A DNA stretch of 64,000 nt from Deltaproteobacteria bacterium (GTDB lineage Bacteria > Desulfobacterota > Desulfobacteria > Desulfobacterales > Desulfosarcinaceae). Position 1 is the first letter of the stretch, and each line of letters starts with the position of its first letter. Made by a program: the position numbers and the translations under genes. Location of the stretch: assembly GCA_020444075.1 (NCBI GenBank), contig JAHLLR010000011.1, positions 1-64,000 of the forward strand, written 5' to 3'. The notes beneath the pieces were generated by a model. That model was not told where the DNA came from. It saw only the letters and a program-made list of their open reading frames with translations, and did no database searches. Positions 7,798 to 15,717 of the stretch are shown piece after piece.

Positions 7798-8778
7798 TTA
7801 TCCTTTTCGAACCAGCGCATAGTCGGCAATGTCCGTCAGAATTTCCTTCATGGGACTATCCCCAAACGGCTGAAGCGCCGTCTTGGCGCGTTGGATGTGG
7901 CCAGCTGCCTGCGCTTCGGTATAAGCGATACCGCCATGAATGTTCAACATTTCTACCAGGGCGGCAAACTCGGACCGGGTAAAATTCGGATTCTCGAGGA
8001 TGGCGACCATACCTTGTCGATCCGTTTCGGGTGCCCGGGACAAGGCATGGATCAGCGGCAGGGTCAGCTTTCCCTCCCTTAAATCGGCTCCGGCGTGTTT
8101 GCCCAGAGAAGAGAGATCCTGGGTGTAGTCGAGCAGGTCATCGGCCATTTGAAACGCCACCCCCAGATGATACCCGTAGCCGGTCAACGCCTGGACCCTG
8201 GCAGCGTCCGCATCGGCCACCAGGGCACCGGTCCGGCACGCCCCTTCGAAAAGCACGGCCGTCTTGCAGCGGATCACGTCCAGGTATTCGTCCTCGCTGA
8301 GGGAAATATCCCCTTTTTTCTCCAGCTGACGAATTTCACCCTGGGACATGTTTTCGGTAATCCGGGCGATGGTCCGGATCACCTCGCACATCCCGGTGTC
8401 AGCGGCGATGGAGAGCCCACGGGCCAGAAGGAAGTCGCCGGTGAGCACCGCCGTGGGATTGCCCCATACCTGGTTAGCCACCTGCCGTCCCCGCCGCATG
8501 TCCGCGCCGTCTATCAGATCGTCATGCAGCAGGGTGGCGGCGTGCAGGTATTCAAAAATTGTTGAGAAACGGGCCATGTGATTGCCCGAATATCCGCAGA
8601 GCCGGGCGCACAGGACCATTAAGAGGGGCCGCAACCGCTTTCCGCCGGCAAACAGGATATGACCGGCCACTTGAGATACCAGATCGAAATAGGGGGTCAG
8701 GTTGTCGGCCAGTGCCTGTTCGATGGCCTTGAGATCGTCATCCACGGCGGCCAGGATTTTCTGTTTCAGGTCGGTCAT
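7798..8778 (-). CDS. ispB: Polyprenyl diphosphate synthase (octaprenyl-type)
   Basis: 326 residues, the length of long-chain trans-prenyl synthases. It elongates farnesyl-type diphosphates with isopentenyl diphosphate to make the quinone side chain. Both Asp-rich motifs are present: DDLID at residues 86-90 (first, with RRG following) and DDLLD at 213-217 (second). GGKRLRP near residue 45 is the substrate-binding motif. The small residues before the first Asp-rich motif (LHAATLLHDD) suit a long-chain product. The start overlaps the rimO stop by ATGA, so translation is coupled. The chain length (hexa-, hepta- or octaprenyl) cannot be decided from sequence; for this clade menaquinone synthesis is likely. 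Confidence 0.9.
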   Translation of the reverse strand: MTDLKQKILAAVDDDLKAIEQALADNLTPYFDLVSQVAGHILFAGGKRLRPLLMVLCARLCGYSGNHMARFSTIFEYLHAATLLHDDLIDGADMRRGRQVANQVWGNPTAVLTGDFLLARGLSIAADTGMCEVIRTIARITENMSQGEIRQLEKKGDISLSEDEYLDVIRCKTAVLFEGACRTGALVADADAARVQALTGYGYHLGVAFQMADDLLDYTQDLSSLGKHAGADLREGKLTLPLIHALSRAPETDRQGMVAILENPNFTRSEFAALVEMLNIHGGIAYTEAQAAGHIQRAKTALQPFGDSPMKEILTDIADYALVRKG

Positions 8779-10100
8779 AGCGCCCTTCCGATAAGATCGT
8801 ACTCCAGGGTATCCGTTATCGTAACCGATGCAAATTCTCCAATCGACGGCGTGGGCCCGCCTGGCAGCGTCCTCACGAAAGTCATGCCATCGACTTCAGG
8901 CGCCTGCAGAATCGACCGGCCCTCGTATAAATGGGGCTCGGGTGCAGCCTCGATCAGCACCGACAGGGTTTTTCCAATCCTGGATGTCAGGTTGTCCGCC
9001 GAGATCTCCATCTGCCGCTCCATGAGGGTGTCGTGGCGGGACTGGGCCACCTTTTTGGATACGTGCCCGGGCAGCCGATGGGAGGGAAGATCCTCGGCGT
9101 CGGAGTAAGTAAACACGCCCAGGTGGTCGAAACGGACCTGTTCGACGAAATCCATCAGTTCCTGAAAGTCGGCGTCTGTCTCTCCGGGAAAGCCGACAAT
9201 CAGAGTGGTCCGGAGAGCGGCCCCGGCAACCGTTGACCGAATGCGCTGAAACAAATCCAGCAGCTTCTCCTTTTCATAGTTCCGACCCATTTTTTTCAAT
9301 ACACGGGTGGCCGCATGCTGAACGGGCAGGTCGAAATAAGGGCACAGGGTGGGATGGGCGGCAACGGTCTCGATCACGCCATCGGTGATGCTTTCCGGAT
9401 GGCCGTATAAGAATCGAACCCAGGCATCTCCGGCCACGTCGGCAAGACGGGCCAGCAGGATGTCCAAGCTTACCGGTTCGGCCAGGTCGTGGCCGTAATG
9501 AGTGGTGTCCTGGGCCACCAGATTCAGCTCCTTGACCCCACCGGCAACCAGTTCCCGGGCTTCGTTCAGGATATGCTCCATGGGCCGGCTTTTCTGGCGG
9601 CCCCGCAGCCGGGGAATGATGCAGTAAGTGCAGTGGCGGCTGCATCCTTCGGCAATTTTCAGGTAGGCCGTGTGAGACTGTCCCCGTTCCCGGGCGCCGG
9701 TTGTATCGATGGCGATGCGGTCCGGGTCCGGCAACAGACAGACCCCGCCGTTCAGTGGGCCGGTCACGGCATCGACAATGCGGGTAAAGGCTCCGGTACC
9801 CAGAAACTGGTCCACTTCCGGCAGGGCCTCGGCAATGGCCTCGCGGAAGCGCTCCGGCAGGCAGCCGGCCACCACCAGTCGCTTACATCGCCCCTTTTTT
9901 TTGAATCGGGCCAATTCAAGAATGGTTTCGATGGATTCGTTGATGGCCGATTCCACGAAGCTGCAGGTGTTGACAACGATAACGACGGCTTCGGCCGGAT
10001 CCCGGGTCAGCGACCATCCGGCCTGGCGAAGTTGTCCGGCCATGTTTTCACTGTCCACCTGATTACGGGCGCAGCCCAGACTTTCAATATATAGATGCAT
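8775..10100 (-). CDS. rimO: Ribosomal protein S12 (Asp) methylthiotransferase
   Basis: About 441 residues from the ATG at 10100 (MHLYIESLGCARNQVDSE), where family members start; the open frame begins 33 codons earlier. It adds a methylthio group to an aspartate of ribosomal protein S12. The N-terminal UPF0004 domain carries the auxiliary cluster cysteines C10, C46 and C80. The radical SAM motif CSRHCTYC is at C153, C157 and C160. The C-terminus has a TRAM-type region (SVLIEAAPEPHLYEGRS). SLGCARNQVDSE separates RimO from MiaB. It is the first gene of the block with ispB, the exported protein and pgsA, all on the minus strand. Confidence 0.94.
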   Translation of the reverse strand: MHLYIESLGCARNQVDSENMAGQLRQAGWSLTRDPAEAVVIVVNTCSFVESAINESIETILELARFKKKGRCKRLVVAGCLPERFREAIAEALPEVDQFLGTGAFTRIVDAVTGPLNGGVCLLPDPDRIAIDTTGARERGQSHTAYLKIAEGCSRHCTYCIIPRLRGRQKSRPMEHILNEARELVAGGVKELNLVAQDTTHYGHDLAEPVSLDILLARLADVAGDAWVRFLYGHPESITDGVIETVAAHPTLCPYFDLPVQHAATRVLKKMGRNYEKEKLLDLFQRIRSTVAGAALRTTLIVGFPGETDADFQELMDFVEQVRFDHLGVFTYSDAEDLPSHRLPGHVSKKVAQSRHDTLMERQMEISADNLTSRIGKTLSVLIEAAPEPHLYEGRSILQAPEVDGMTFVRTLPGGPTPSIGEFASVTITDTLEYDLIGRAL

Positions 10101-10213
10101 GGGGGTCAACAGGATTTCAGCACCCCCCGCAGGGGATAAAGAACCATCGTAATTCTCAACAAATAGAAGGATTCTTGCATCGGCATCATCTACCAGCAAC
10201 CTAGTGAAAAGTC

Positions 10214-10246
10214 AAAAGGCCGCCCGATATTTTCGGACGGCCTTTT
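10214..10246. terminator. Bidirectional terminator between etfA and rimO
   Basis: AAAAGGCCGCCCGA pairs with TCGGACGGCCTTTT with one mismatch and a 4-nt loop. T-runs lie on both strands. On the minus strand it lies 31 bp after the etfA stop and ends the etfBA transcript. Confidence 0.85.
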
Positions 10247-10276
10247 AAATTTAGTACCACGCTGAAATTGGCCCAT

Positions 10277-11242
10277 TTACCCTTTCATTTTTTCGATTTC
10301 AGCGGTTATGGCGGGCACGACGTCAAAAAGATCCCCCACGATGCCGAAGTCGCATTTGGAGAAGATCGGCGCTTCGGGGTCCTTGTTGACGGCCACCACC
10401 ACGCGGGAGGAGGCCATGCCGGCCAGGTGCTGAATGGCCCCGGAAACGCCGCAGGCAATGTACAGGTTGGGGGCCACGACTTTGCCGGTCTGCCCCACCT
10501 GATCGGAAACCGCACGCCAGCCCTCGTCAACGGCACTGCGGGAGGCACCCACGGCCCCTCCCAGGACTTTGGCCAGGGCTTCCACGACGGCAAAATCGTC
10601 CCCGCCCATGCCCCGGCCGCCGGTGACCACCACATCGGCTTCGGTCAGTTCGATCTTGCCGGTTTCCATGTGCTTTTCTACGAGGCTCAAGGTCGTGCCG
10701 TCCAGACTGATATCCACCTTTTCAACCTCGCCCTGACCCTGAGCGGCCACGGCTTCCACGGCCCGGGGGCGGATGGCGACGATGGCCGGGGTACCGGACA
10801 GGCTCACTTCTGCCAGGACCTTTCCACCATACATGGGTCGTGTGGCCACCACCTGGTCGCCCTCAACACGGACGTCCACGCAATCCATGGCCAGGGGGGC
10901 GTCCAGACGGGCGGATAGCCGGGCGGCAATGTCCTTGCCCAGCGAGGTGGCGCCGATCAGTACCACGGCCGGTCCGGATTTGGCGACCAGTTGGGCCGCG
11001 GCCTGGATGCAGGCATCGGACAGGCCGTCTTTCAGGCCTTCATGGTCGGCGAGCAGGATACGGTCGGCCCCATATTCCGCAGCCTGGCCGGCAATGGCCT
11101 CGATACCGGCGCCCATGACGCCGGCAATGAGCGGTCCACCTGTTTTTTCGGCAATTTTTTTGCCGGCGGAAATAACTTCGAATGAAACGTTTTTAAAAGA
11201 ACCGTCGAGCTGTTCGGTGATGGCCAGTATTGCCTGTGACAT
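10277..11242 (-). CDS. etfA: Electron transfer flavoprotein, alpha subunit
   Basis: 321 residues, normal for EtfA. With EtfB it forms a soluble FAD heterodimer that accepts electrons from acyl-CoA and other dehydrogenases, or takes part in bifurcation. The N-terminal nucleotide-fold domain is followed by the C-terminal FAD-binding domain from about residue 200. The latter has GGRGMGGDDF, GASRSAVDEGW, then QVGQTGKVVAPNLYIACGVS and AVNKDPEAPIFSKCDFGIVGD, the highly conserved FAD signature. It lies directly downstream of etfB (91 bp) and ends at a strong terminator. No dehydrogenase or ETF:quinone oxidoreductase is adjacent, so the partner is not fixed by context. Confidence 0.96.
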   Translation of the reverse strand: MSQAILAITEQLDGSFKNVSFEVISAGKKIAEKTGGPLIAGVMGAGIEAIAGQAAEYGADRILLADHEGLKDGLSDACIQAAAQLVAKSGPAVVLIGATSLGKDIAARLSARLDAPLAMDCVDVRVEGDQVVATRPMYGGKVLAEVSLSGTPAIVAIRPRAVEAVAAQGQGEVEKVDISLDGTTLSLVEKHMETGKIELTEADVVVTGGRGMGGDDFAVVEALAKVLGGAVGASRSAVDEGWRAVSDQVGQTGKVVAPNLYIACGVSGAIQHLAGMASSRVVVAVNKDPEAPIFSKCDFGIVGDLFDVVPAITAEIEKMKG

Positions 11243-11333
11243 GATTGTTCTCCCTGTATGGTGACGCCCGATCGTGCATCGGCAAATGCAACGGGCGGTG
11301 TCTGGATTAACAGCGGCAGCCGGTGTCGTCGGT

Positions 11334-12104
11334 TCAGATCACCTTGGCCTCTTCCCGCAGGGCTTTGACCAGGGCCTCTGCCTTGGCCGTCGCACTATCA
11401 CCCTCAATGATCCGGCCGCCCTTTCGCTGGGGCGGCAGCCGCATGGCAATCGTCCGGACCATGGGTTCTCCCGGATCGGTGCCGGTTTCCGACAGCGCAC
11501 GCGTGTCGATGGGTTTTTTCTTGGCTTTCATGATTCCCGGCAGGCTGGCATAGCGGGGCTCGTTGAGGCCGCGCTGGGTAGTGATCAGGGCCGGCAGGGC
11601 TGTTTCCAGTACGAGGGTGCCCCCGTCAATGGTCCGGGTGCAGCGGATCCTGCCATCTGTCACCTCCTGACGGATGACCATGGAGATGTGGGGGATGCCC
11701 ATTAACTCGGCAACGGCCGGACCGACCTGGAAATTGTCGTCATCCACGGCCCGGTGACCGGCAATAATCAGATCGAAAGCGCCCTTCTTCAACTCACCGG
11801 CAAGCACCTTGGCGGTGGACAGCCCGTCCATGGGTTTGCCCTGCGGATCGATGCGGACGGCGGTGTCCGCACCCATGGCAAGAGCCGTACGCAAGGCCTC
11901 CACCGCTTTTTCGGGTCCCAGTGAAAAGACGGTCACCGTTCCGCCGTCAGCGGCGCGAATTTGGAGGGCCTCTTCCACGGCCAATTCATCATAGGGGTTC
12001 ATGACCCAGTTGATGCCATCGGTCTTGATAGTGGTTCCGCCATCGGCGATCTCAATTAACGATTCGGTAGCCGGAACCTGTTTGAGTAATACGGCAATTT
12101 CCAC
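11334..12104 (-). CDS. etfB: Electron transfer flavoprotein, beta subunit
   Basis: 256 residues with a GTG start at 12104, preceded by AAAGGAGGG at good spacing. It is the AMP- or FAD-binding small subunit of ETF. Conserved segments are IAVLLKQVPATES at the N-terminus, NPYDELAVEEALQI and LAMGADTAVRID near residues 37-85, and AGHRAVDDDNFQVGPAVAEL at about 110-135. The C-terminal region (LPALITTQRGLNEPRYASLP) is also typical. It is first in the etfB-etfA pair. The upstream intergenic region holds two palindromes at 12379-12415 that could be operators. Confidence 0.95.
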   Translation of the reverse strand: MEIAVLLKQVPATESLIEIADGGTTIKTDGINWVMNPYDELAVEEALQIRAADGGTVTVFSLGPEKAVEALRTALAMGADTAVRIDPQGKPMDGLSTAKVLAGELKKGAFDLIIAGHRAVDDDNFQVGPAVAELMGIPHISMVIRQEVTDGRIRCTRTIDGGTLVLETALPALITTQRGLNEPRYASLPGIMKAKKKPIDTRALSETGTDPGEPMVRTIAMRLPPQRKGGRIIEGDSATAKAEALVKALREEAKVI

Positions 12105-12534
12105 GTTTCACCCTCCTTTGGATTACGGGGCCAAGGATGGTACGGGGGAAGCCCCCTGGCCGTTTTGTCTTGAAATCTCTTCGGTTAAAATCATAACTTA
12201 TCAATATCATGGGTATTGTTATGGCATTGACGCAAATACTATGACGCGAGCGCGCTTGTCAACTGTCATTCCCCCATGTTCACACCTTCTTGAAGGCCGC
12301 GTGGGAACCGATCCTGATCCCGGTTATGATAGTCTTGACCTGGCGCCAGCCGGCAGCCTGGCCGATGCGGCTAATATATAGCTACTATTAAGCTACAAAG
12401 TAACTATTTAGTTACCTGAAGATTGTCAAGCAAAAATTCATCGGGGGAAGATGCGGTAATGGAGGCATCGCCAGGGATAACCGCCGTGACGGGAAGGGCG
12501 GTTTGTCCACGCCCCGAGACCGACGGAAAATCCA
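12105..12534. other. Intergenic region upstream of etfB
   Basis: No gene supported on either strand. It separates the end of apbE from the start of etfB, both on the minus strand, so it should contain the etfBA promoter. The only clear structures are the two inverted repeats annotated at 12379-12415. Confidence 0.5.
12379..12415. promoter_or_regulatory. Paired palindromes, possible operator
   Basis: TAGCTACTATTAAGCTA (12379-12395, imperfect) is followed after a 4-nt gap by GTAACTATTTAGTTAC (12400-12415, a perfect 16-bp palindrome). They share a TARCTA-type half-site and are spaced about two helical turns centre to centre, which fits a dimeric repressor binding twice. They lie about 275 bp upstream of etfB and about 120 bp past the apbE stop. 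The regulator is unknown. Confidence 0.4.
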
Positions 12535-13575
12535 TCAATTGATCACGAATCCGCTGGACGGATAGTCCATGAGCGTACCGTCGGGCTTTCGCACCACGAT
12601 GAGACACTCCACCGACGGCTGGCGGTTGACCAATGCCACCCCCTTTTCCGGCCCCATCACCATGAGGGCGGTGGCCAGGCCGTCGGCCACGGTGCAGTTG
12701 GCCGCCACCACCGTTGCGCTCACCACTCCGTTGACCACCGGCCGGCCGGTTCGCGGATCGATGATATGCGAATAGAAATGATCAGCAATCTGAATGAAAA
12801 TACGGTAATCGCCACTGGTGGCCATGGCCCGGTTCGTCAGGGGAATCGCCCGGTAGACATCATTGAAGGTTGCCTTCCTGTCCGGGCGGTTGATCCCCAC
12901 ACGCCAAGGCTTTCCGTCCTTGCGCAGGCCACGGGCGTAAACTTCGCCGCCGATCTCCACCAGAAAGTCTGAAAACCCCTTTTCGCCCAGCAGCCGGGCG
13001 ATTTCGTCCACGCCGTACCCCTTGGCGATGGACGCCAGATCCAGGGTCACGGCAGGGTCCGTCTTACCGATGCGGCCCGACGGATCCAGGCGGATCCGGT
13101 CGAATCCCACATGGGAAAGGGCCTGCAGGATCTCGATGTCATTCGGAATTTGGTTGACCGCCCCCTTACGGCCGAACCCCCACAGGTTGACCAGCGGATC
13201 CAGGGTTCCGTCCCATGCCCCGTCGGTGAGCCGGTGCAAGGTGGCCGCCACCCGCAGCACGGTGAGAAAATCATCGGACGGAGAAAAGGATTCGGCCGTC
13301 GACTGGATGGCATTGAACCGGCTGATCTCGCTGGAGGGGTCATAGGTGGACATGCTCTTGTTGATGGCAGCCAGGCGGGTGTCGATCTGTCTCTGAATGT
13401 CAGCGCCGGAAGTCAGCAGGCCGGCGACCACCTTGATGTGGTAGGTGGTTCCCATGGTCTTCCCGGACAGCTGCAGCTCCCGTTTCGGCTGGCAGGCTGA
13501 ACAGAGCAATCCGGCCAGCATTCCAAAAACAAGCGCGGCCGCACGCGTGGGCCCCGGTCGCAAGAGAATCAGCAT
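12535..13575 (-). CDS. apbE: FAD:protein FMN transferase, lipoprotein
   Basis: 346 residues. The N-terminus has a hydrophobic leader ending LLCSACQP, a likely lipobox. Then comes the ApbE signature: LSGKTMGTTYHIKVV, later DPLVNLWGFG, and LDLASIAKGYGVDEIARLL with GFSDFLVEIGGEVYARG. The conserved HIIDPRTGRPV segment and a TVVAANCTVADGLATALMV region close the catalytic domain. ApbE proteins attach FMN to threonines of RnfG, NqrC and similar proteins in the periplasm. The ATG overlaps the hypE stop by 7 nt, so it is the last gene of the hydrogenase maturation operon. That position is unusual and suggests coupling to H2-linked redox proteins, but no RnfG/NqrC-type target is in the window. Confidence 0.92.
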   Translation of the reverse strand: MLILLRPGPTRAAALVFGMLAGLLCSACQPKRELQLSGKTMGTTYHIKVVAGLLTSGADIQRQIDTRLAAINKSMSTYDPSSEISRFNAIQSTAESFSPSDDFLTVLRVAATLHRLTDGAWDGTLDPLVNLWGFGRKGAVNQIPNDIEILQALSHVGFDRIRLDPSGRIGKTDPAVTLDLASIAKGYGVDEIARLLGEKGFSDFLVEIGGEVYARGLRKDGKPWRVGINRPDRKATFNDVYRAIPLTNRAMATSGDYRIFIQIADHFYSHIIDPRTGRPVVNGVVSATVVAANCTVADGLATALMVMGPEKGVALVNRQPSVECLIVVRKPDGTLMDYPSSGFVIN

Positions 13576-14579
13576 ATGCGCGGCAGTTGCTCGCCGGTGA
13601 GCATGTCCACGATGCGCTCGCCGCCGATACGGGTTTTCATGAAGACGCGGCCGGGATGCTCGTCGACGGTCTCGCCGATGATGCAGGCATCCTCGCCGTA
13701 GGGGGAGCGTTGAATCGCCGTCAGCACACGATCGGCCTGATCGGCCGGCACAAAAGCCAGCAGCTTGCCCTCGTTGGCCACGTAGAGGGGATCGAAGCCC
13801 AGCAGTTCGCAGATACCGGTGACAGCGGGCTTGACGGGCAGGCGGTCCTCGTAAATACGAATGCCGATGTTGGATTTTCCTGAGATTTCATTCAGGGTCG
13901 TCCCCACACCGCCCCGGGTGGGGTCCCGCAGGACGTGGATGTCGCACCCGGTGCGAAGGATATCGGCCACCATGTGGTTCAACGGTGCGGAATCACTTTT
14001 GAGGTTTGATTCGAAGACCAGCCCCTGGCGCTGGGTCAGAATGGTCATGCCATGATCGGCCATGGTGCCGCTGAGGATCACCACGTCACCCGATCGGGCA
14101 TTGGCGCCGGAGACGTTGACGTTCCCGGGGATGATGCCGATGCCGGCGGTGTTGATGAAGATTTTGTCCGCCGCGCCTTTGGGCACGACCTTGGTATCGC
14201 CGGTGACCACGGTGACGGCGGCCAGCTTGGCGGCGCGCCCCATCTGGGCCACCACCCGCTCCAGGTCGGCCATGGGAAAGCCCTCTTCGATGATCATCCC
14301 CACGCTCAGGTACAGGGGGGTGGCGCCGCACATGGCCACGTCGTTTACCGTACCGTTGATGGCCAGATCGCCGATGCCGCCGCCGGGAAAAAAGATGGGG
14401 TCAACCACATAGGTGTCCGTGGAAAAGGCGATGCGGCCTCCAAGAACATTCAGCGTGGCCCCATCATCGAGCATGGCCAGGGCCGGGTTGTCGAATACGG
14501 GCAGCAACAGGTCAGCTGTCAAGCCGTGGGAAATTTTTCCGCCGCTGCCGTGGTCCAGAAGGATCTTGTCCGGTTTCAT
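13569..14579 (-). CDS. hypE: Hydrogenase maturation carbamoyl dehydratase
   Basis: 336 residues, typical. HypE receives a carbamoyl group from HypF on its C-terminal cysteine and dehydrates it with ATP to thiocyanate, the source of cyanide ligands of the NiFe site. The C-terminus is PRIC with the essential terminal Cys. The N-terminus DHGSGGKISHGL and the ATP-site segments (MLDDGATL, GDLAINGTVNDVAMCGATPL, TVVTGDTKVV, LRDPTRGGVGTTLNEIS) are those of the PurM/HypE family. It follows hypD by 33 bp in the maturation operon. Confidence 0.97.
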   Translation of the reverse strand: MKPDKILLDHGSGGKISHGLTADLLLPVFDNPALAMLDDGATLNVLGGRIAFSTDTYVVDPIFFPGGGIGDLAINGTVNDVAMCGATPLYLSVGMIIEEGFPMADLERVVAQMGRAAKLAAVTVVTGDTKVVPKGAADKIFINTAGIGIIPGNVNVSGANARSGDVVILSGTMADHGMTILTQRQGLVFESNLKSDSAPLNHMVADILRTGCDIHVLRDPTRGGVGTTLNEISGKSNIGIRIYEDRLPVKPAVTGICELLGFDPLYVANEGKLLAFVPADQADRVLTAIQRSPYGEDACIIGETVDEHPGRVFMKTRIGGERIVDMLTGEQLPRIC

Positions 14580-14612
14580 GAGATAGAGGTGCTTCCTGTT
14601 TAAAAATGAGGG

Positions 14613-15704
14613 TTATCCGTCACCGTGGTAACGGTAGTAGGCAGCGCAGGTGCCTTCGCTGGAGACCATGCATGGCCCCACCGGCGCCATGGGGTTGCAC
14701 ACCGTTTTGTACAGCGGGCACTGGGGGGGAATTTTCATGCCGGTAAGAATTTCACCGCAGGCACATCCCTTGGGCTCCGGAGCGGGTTTCAGCCGAATGT
14801 CGAAAACCCTGAAGGCATCGAAAGCGGCATATTTCTCACGAATGGCCAGACCACTGGCCGGGATCGTGCCGATACCCCGCCAGTCGGCATCTCCCACCGC
14901 AAACACCTCATTCATGACCGCCATGGCCTTGGGGTTGCCGGCCGGCGAGACGGCCCGGGGGTAAGCATTCTCCAGAGCCGGCCGGCCGGATTCCACCTGA
15001 TCCACCAGCATGGCGATACTCTGGAGCAGGTCGGACGGTTCGAACCCGGCCACCACGCACGGCACCCGATGGGCCTCAAAAAAGGACCGGTATGCATCCA
15101 TGCCGATGATCACGGACACATGGCCGGGCAGCAGGAATCCGTCGATGTTGATCGTTCCGTCGGCCAGGGCCTCCAGCGCCGGAGGCACGATCTTGTGGGC
15201 CGACATCACGGAAAAGTTGTCGAGCCGTTGCTGGTGGGCGGCCAGGATGGCGGCGGCCACGGTCGGGGCGGTCGTTTCAAACCCCACTCCCAGAAACACC
15301 ACGCGCTTGTCCGGGTTCTCACGGGCCAGGGCCACGGCGTCGAAGGTGGAGTAGACCATGCGCACGTCGGCACCGTCGGCCTTTTCCCGCTGCAGGGACG
15401 AGCCGCTGCCCGGCACCCGGATCAGATCGCCGAAGGTGGCCACGATGGTTTCCGGTTCCCGGGCCAGGGCGATGAAGGCGTCGATCTCCTGTTGAGCCGT
15501 GACGCACACCGGGCATCCCGGTCCCGAGAGCAGGGAGATGGTTTCCGGCAGCAGGGAACGGATGCCGCTTCTGAATATGGCGACGGTATGGGTGCCGCAC
15601 ACTTCCATGAACCGGACCGGTTTCCGGCTGATGCGGGTGATGCGCGCGGCCAGATGCCGGGCGATTCGGGGATCGTGAAAGTCCTGGCTGTGTTTCAGGG
15701 TCAT
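14613..15704 (-). CDS. hypD: Hydrogenase formation protein HypD
   Basis: 363 residues. HypD carries a [4Fe-4S] cluster and, with HypC, is the scaffold on which the Fe(CN)2CO unit is built. The key motifs are present: CGTHT at C36, GPGCPVC with C64 and C67, and PGHVSVIIG in the central domain. The C-terminal cluster region holds C314, C316, C329, C336, C345 and C353 (CACGEILTG, then PQCPLYKTVC and GPCMVSSEGTCAAYY). It lies between hypF (13 bp) and hypE in the operon, the common order. Confidence 0.97.
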   Translation of the reverse strand: MTLKHSQDFHDPRIARHLAARITRISRKPVRFMEVCGTHTVAIFRSGIRSLLPETISLLSGPGCPVCVTAQQEIDAFIALAREPETIVATFGDLIRVPGSGSSLQREKADGADVRMVYSTFDAVALARENPDKRVVFLGVGFETTAPTVAAAILAAHQQRLDNFSVMSAHKIVPPALEALADGTINIDGFLLPGHVSVIIGMDAYRSFFEAHRVPCVVAGFEPSDLLQSIAMLVDQVESGRPALENAYPRAVSPAGNPKAMAVMNEVFAVGDADWRGIGTIPASGLAIREKYAAFDAFRVFDIRLKPAPEPKGCACGEILTGMKIPPQCPLYKTVCNPMAPVGPCMVSSEGTCAAYYRYHGDG

Positions 15705-15717
15705 ATCGGATCGTCCC

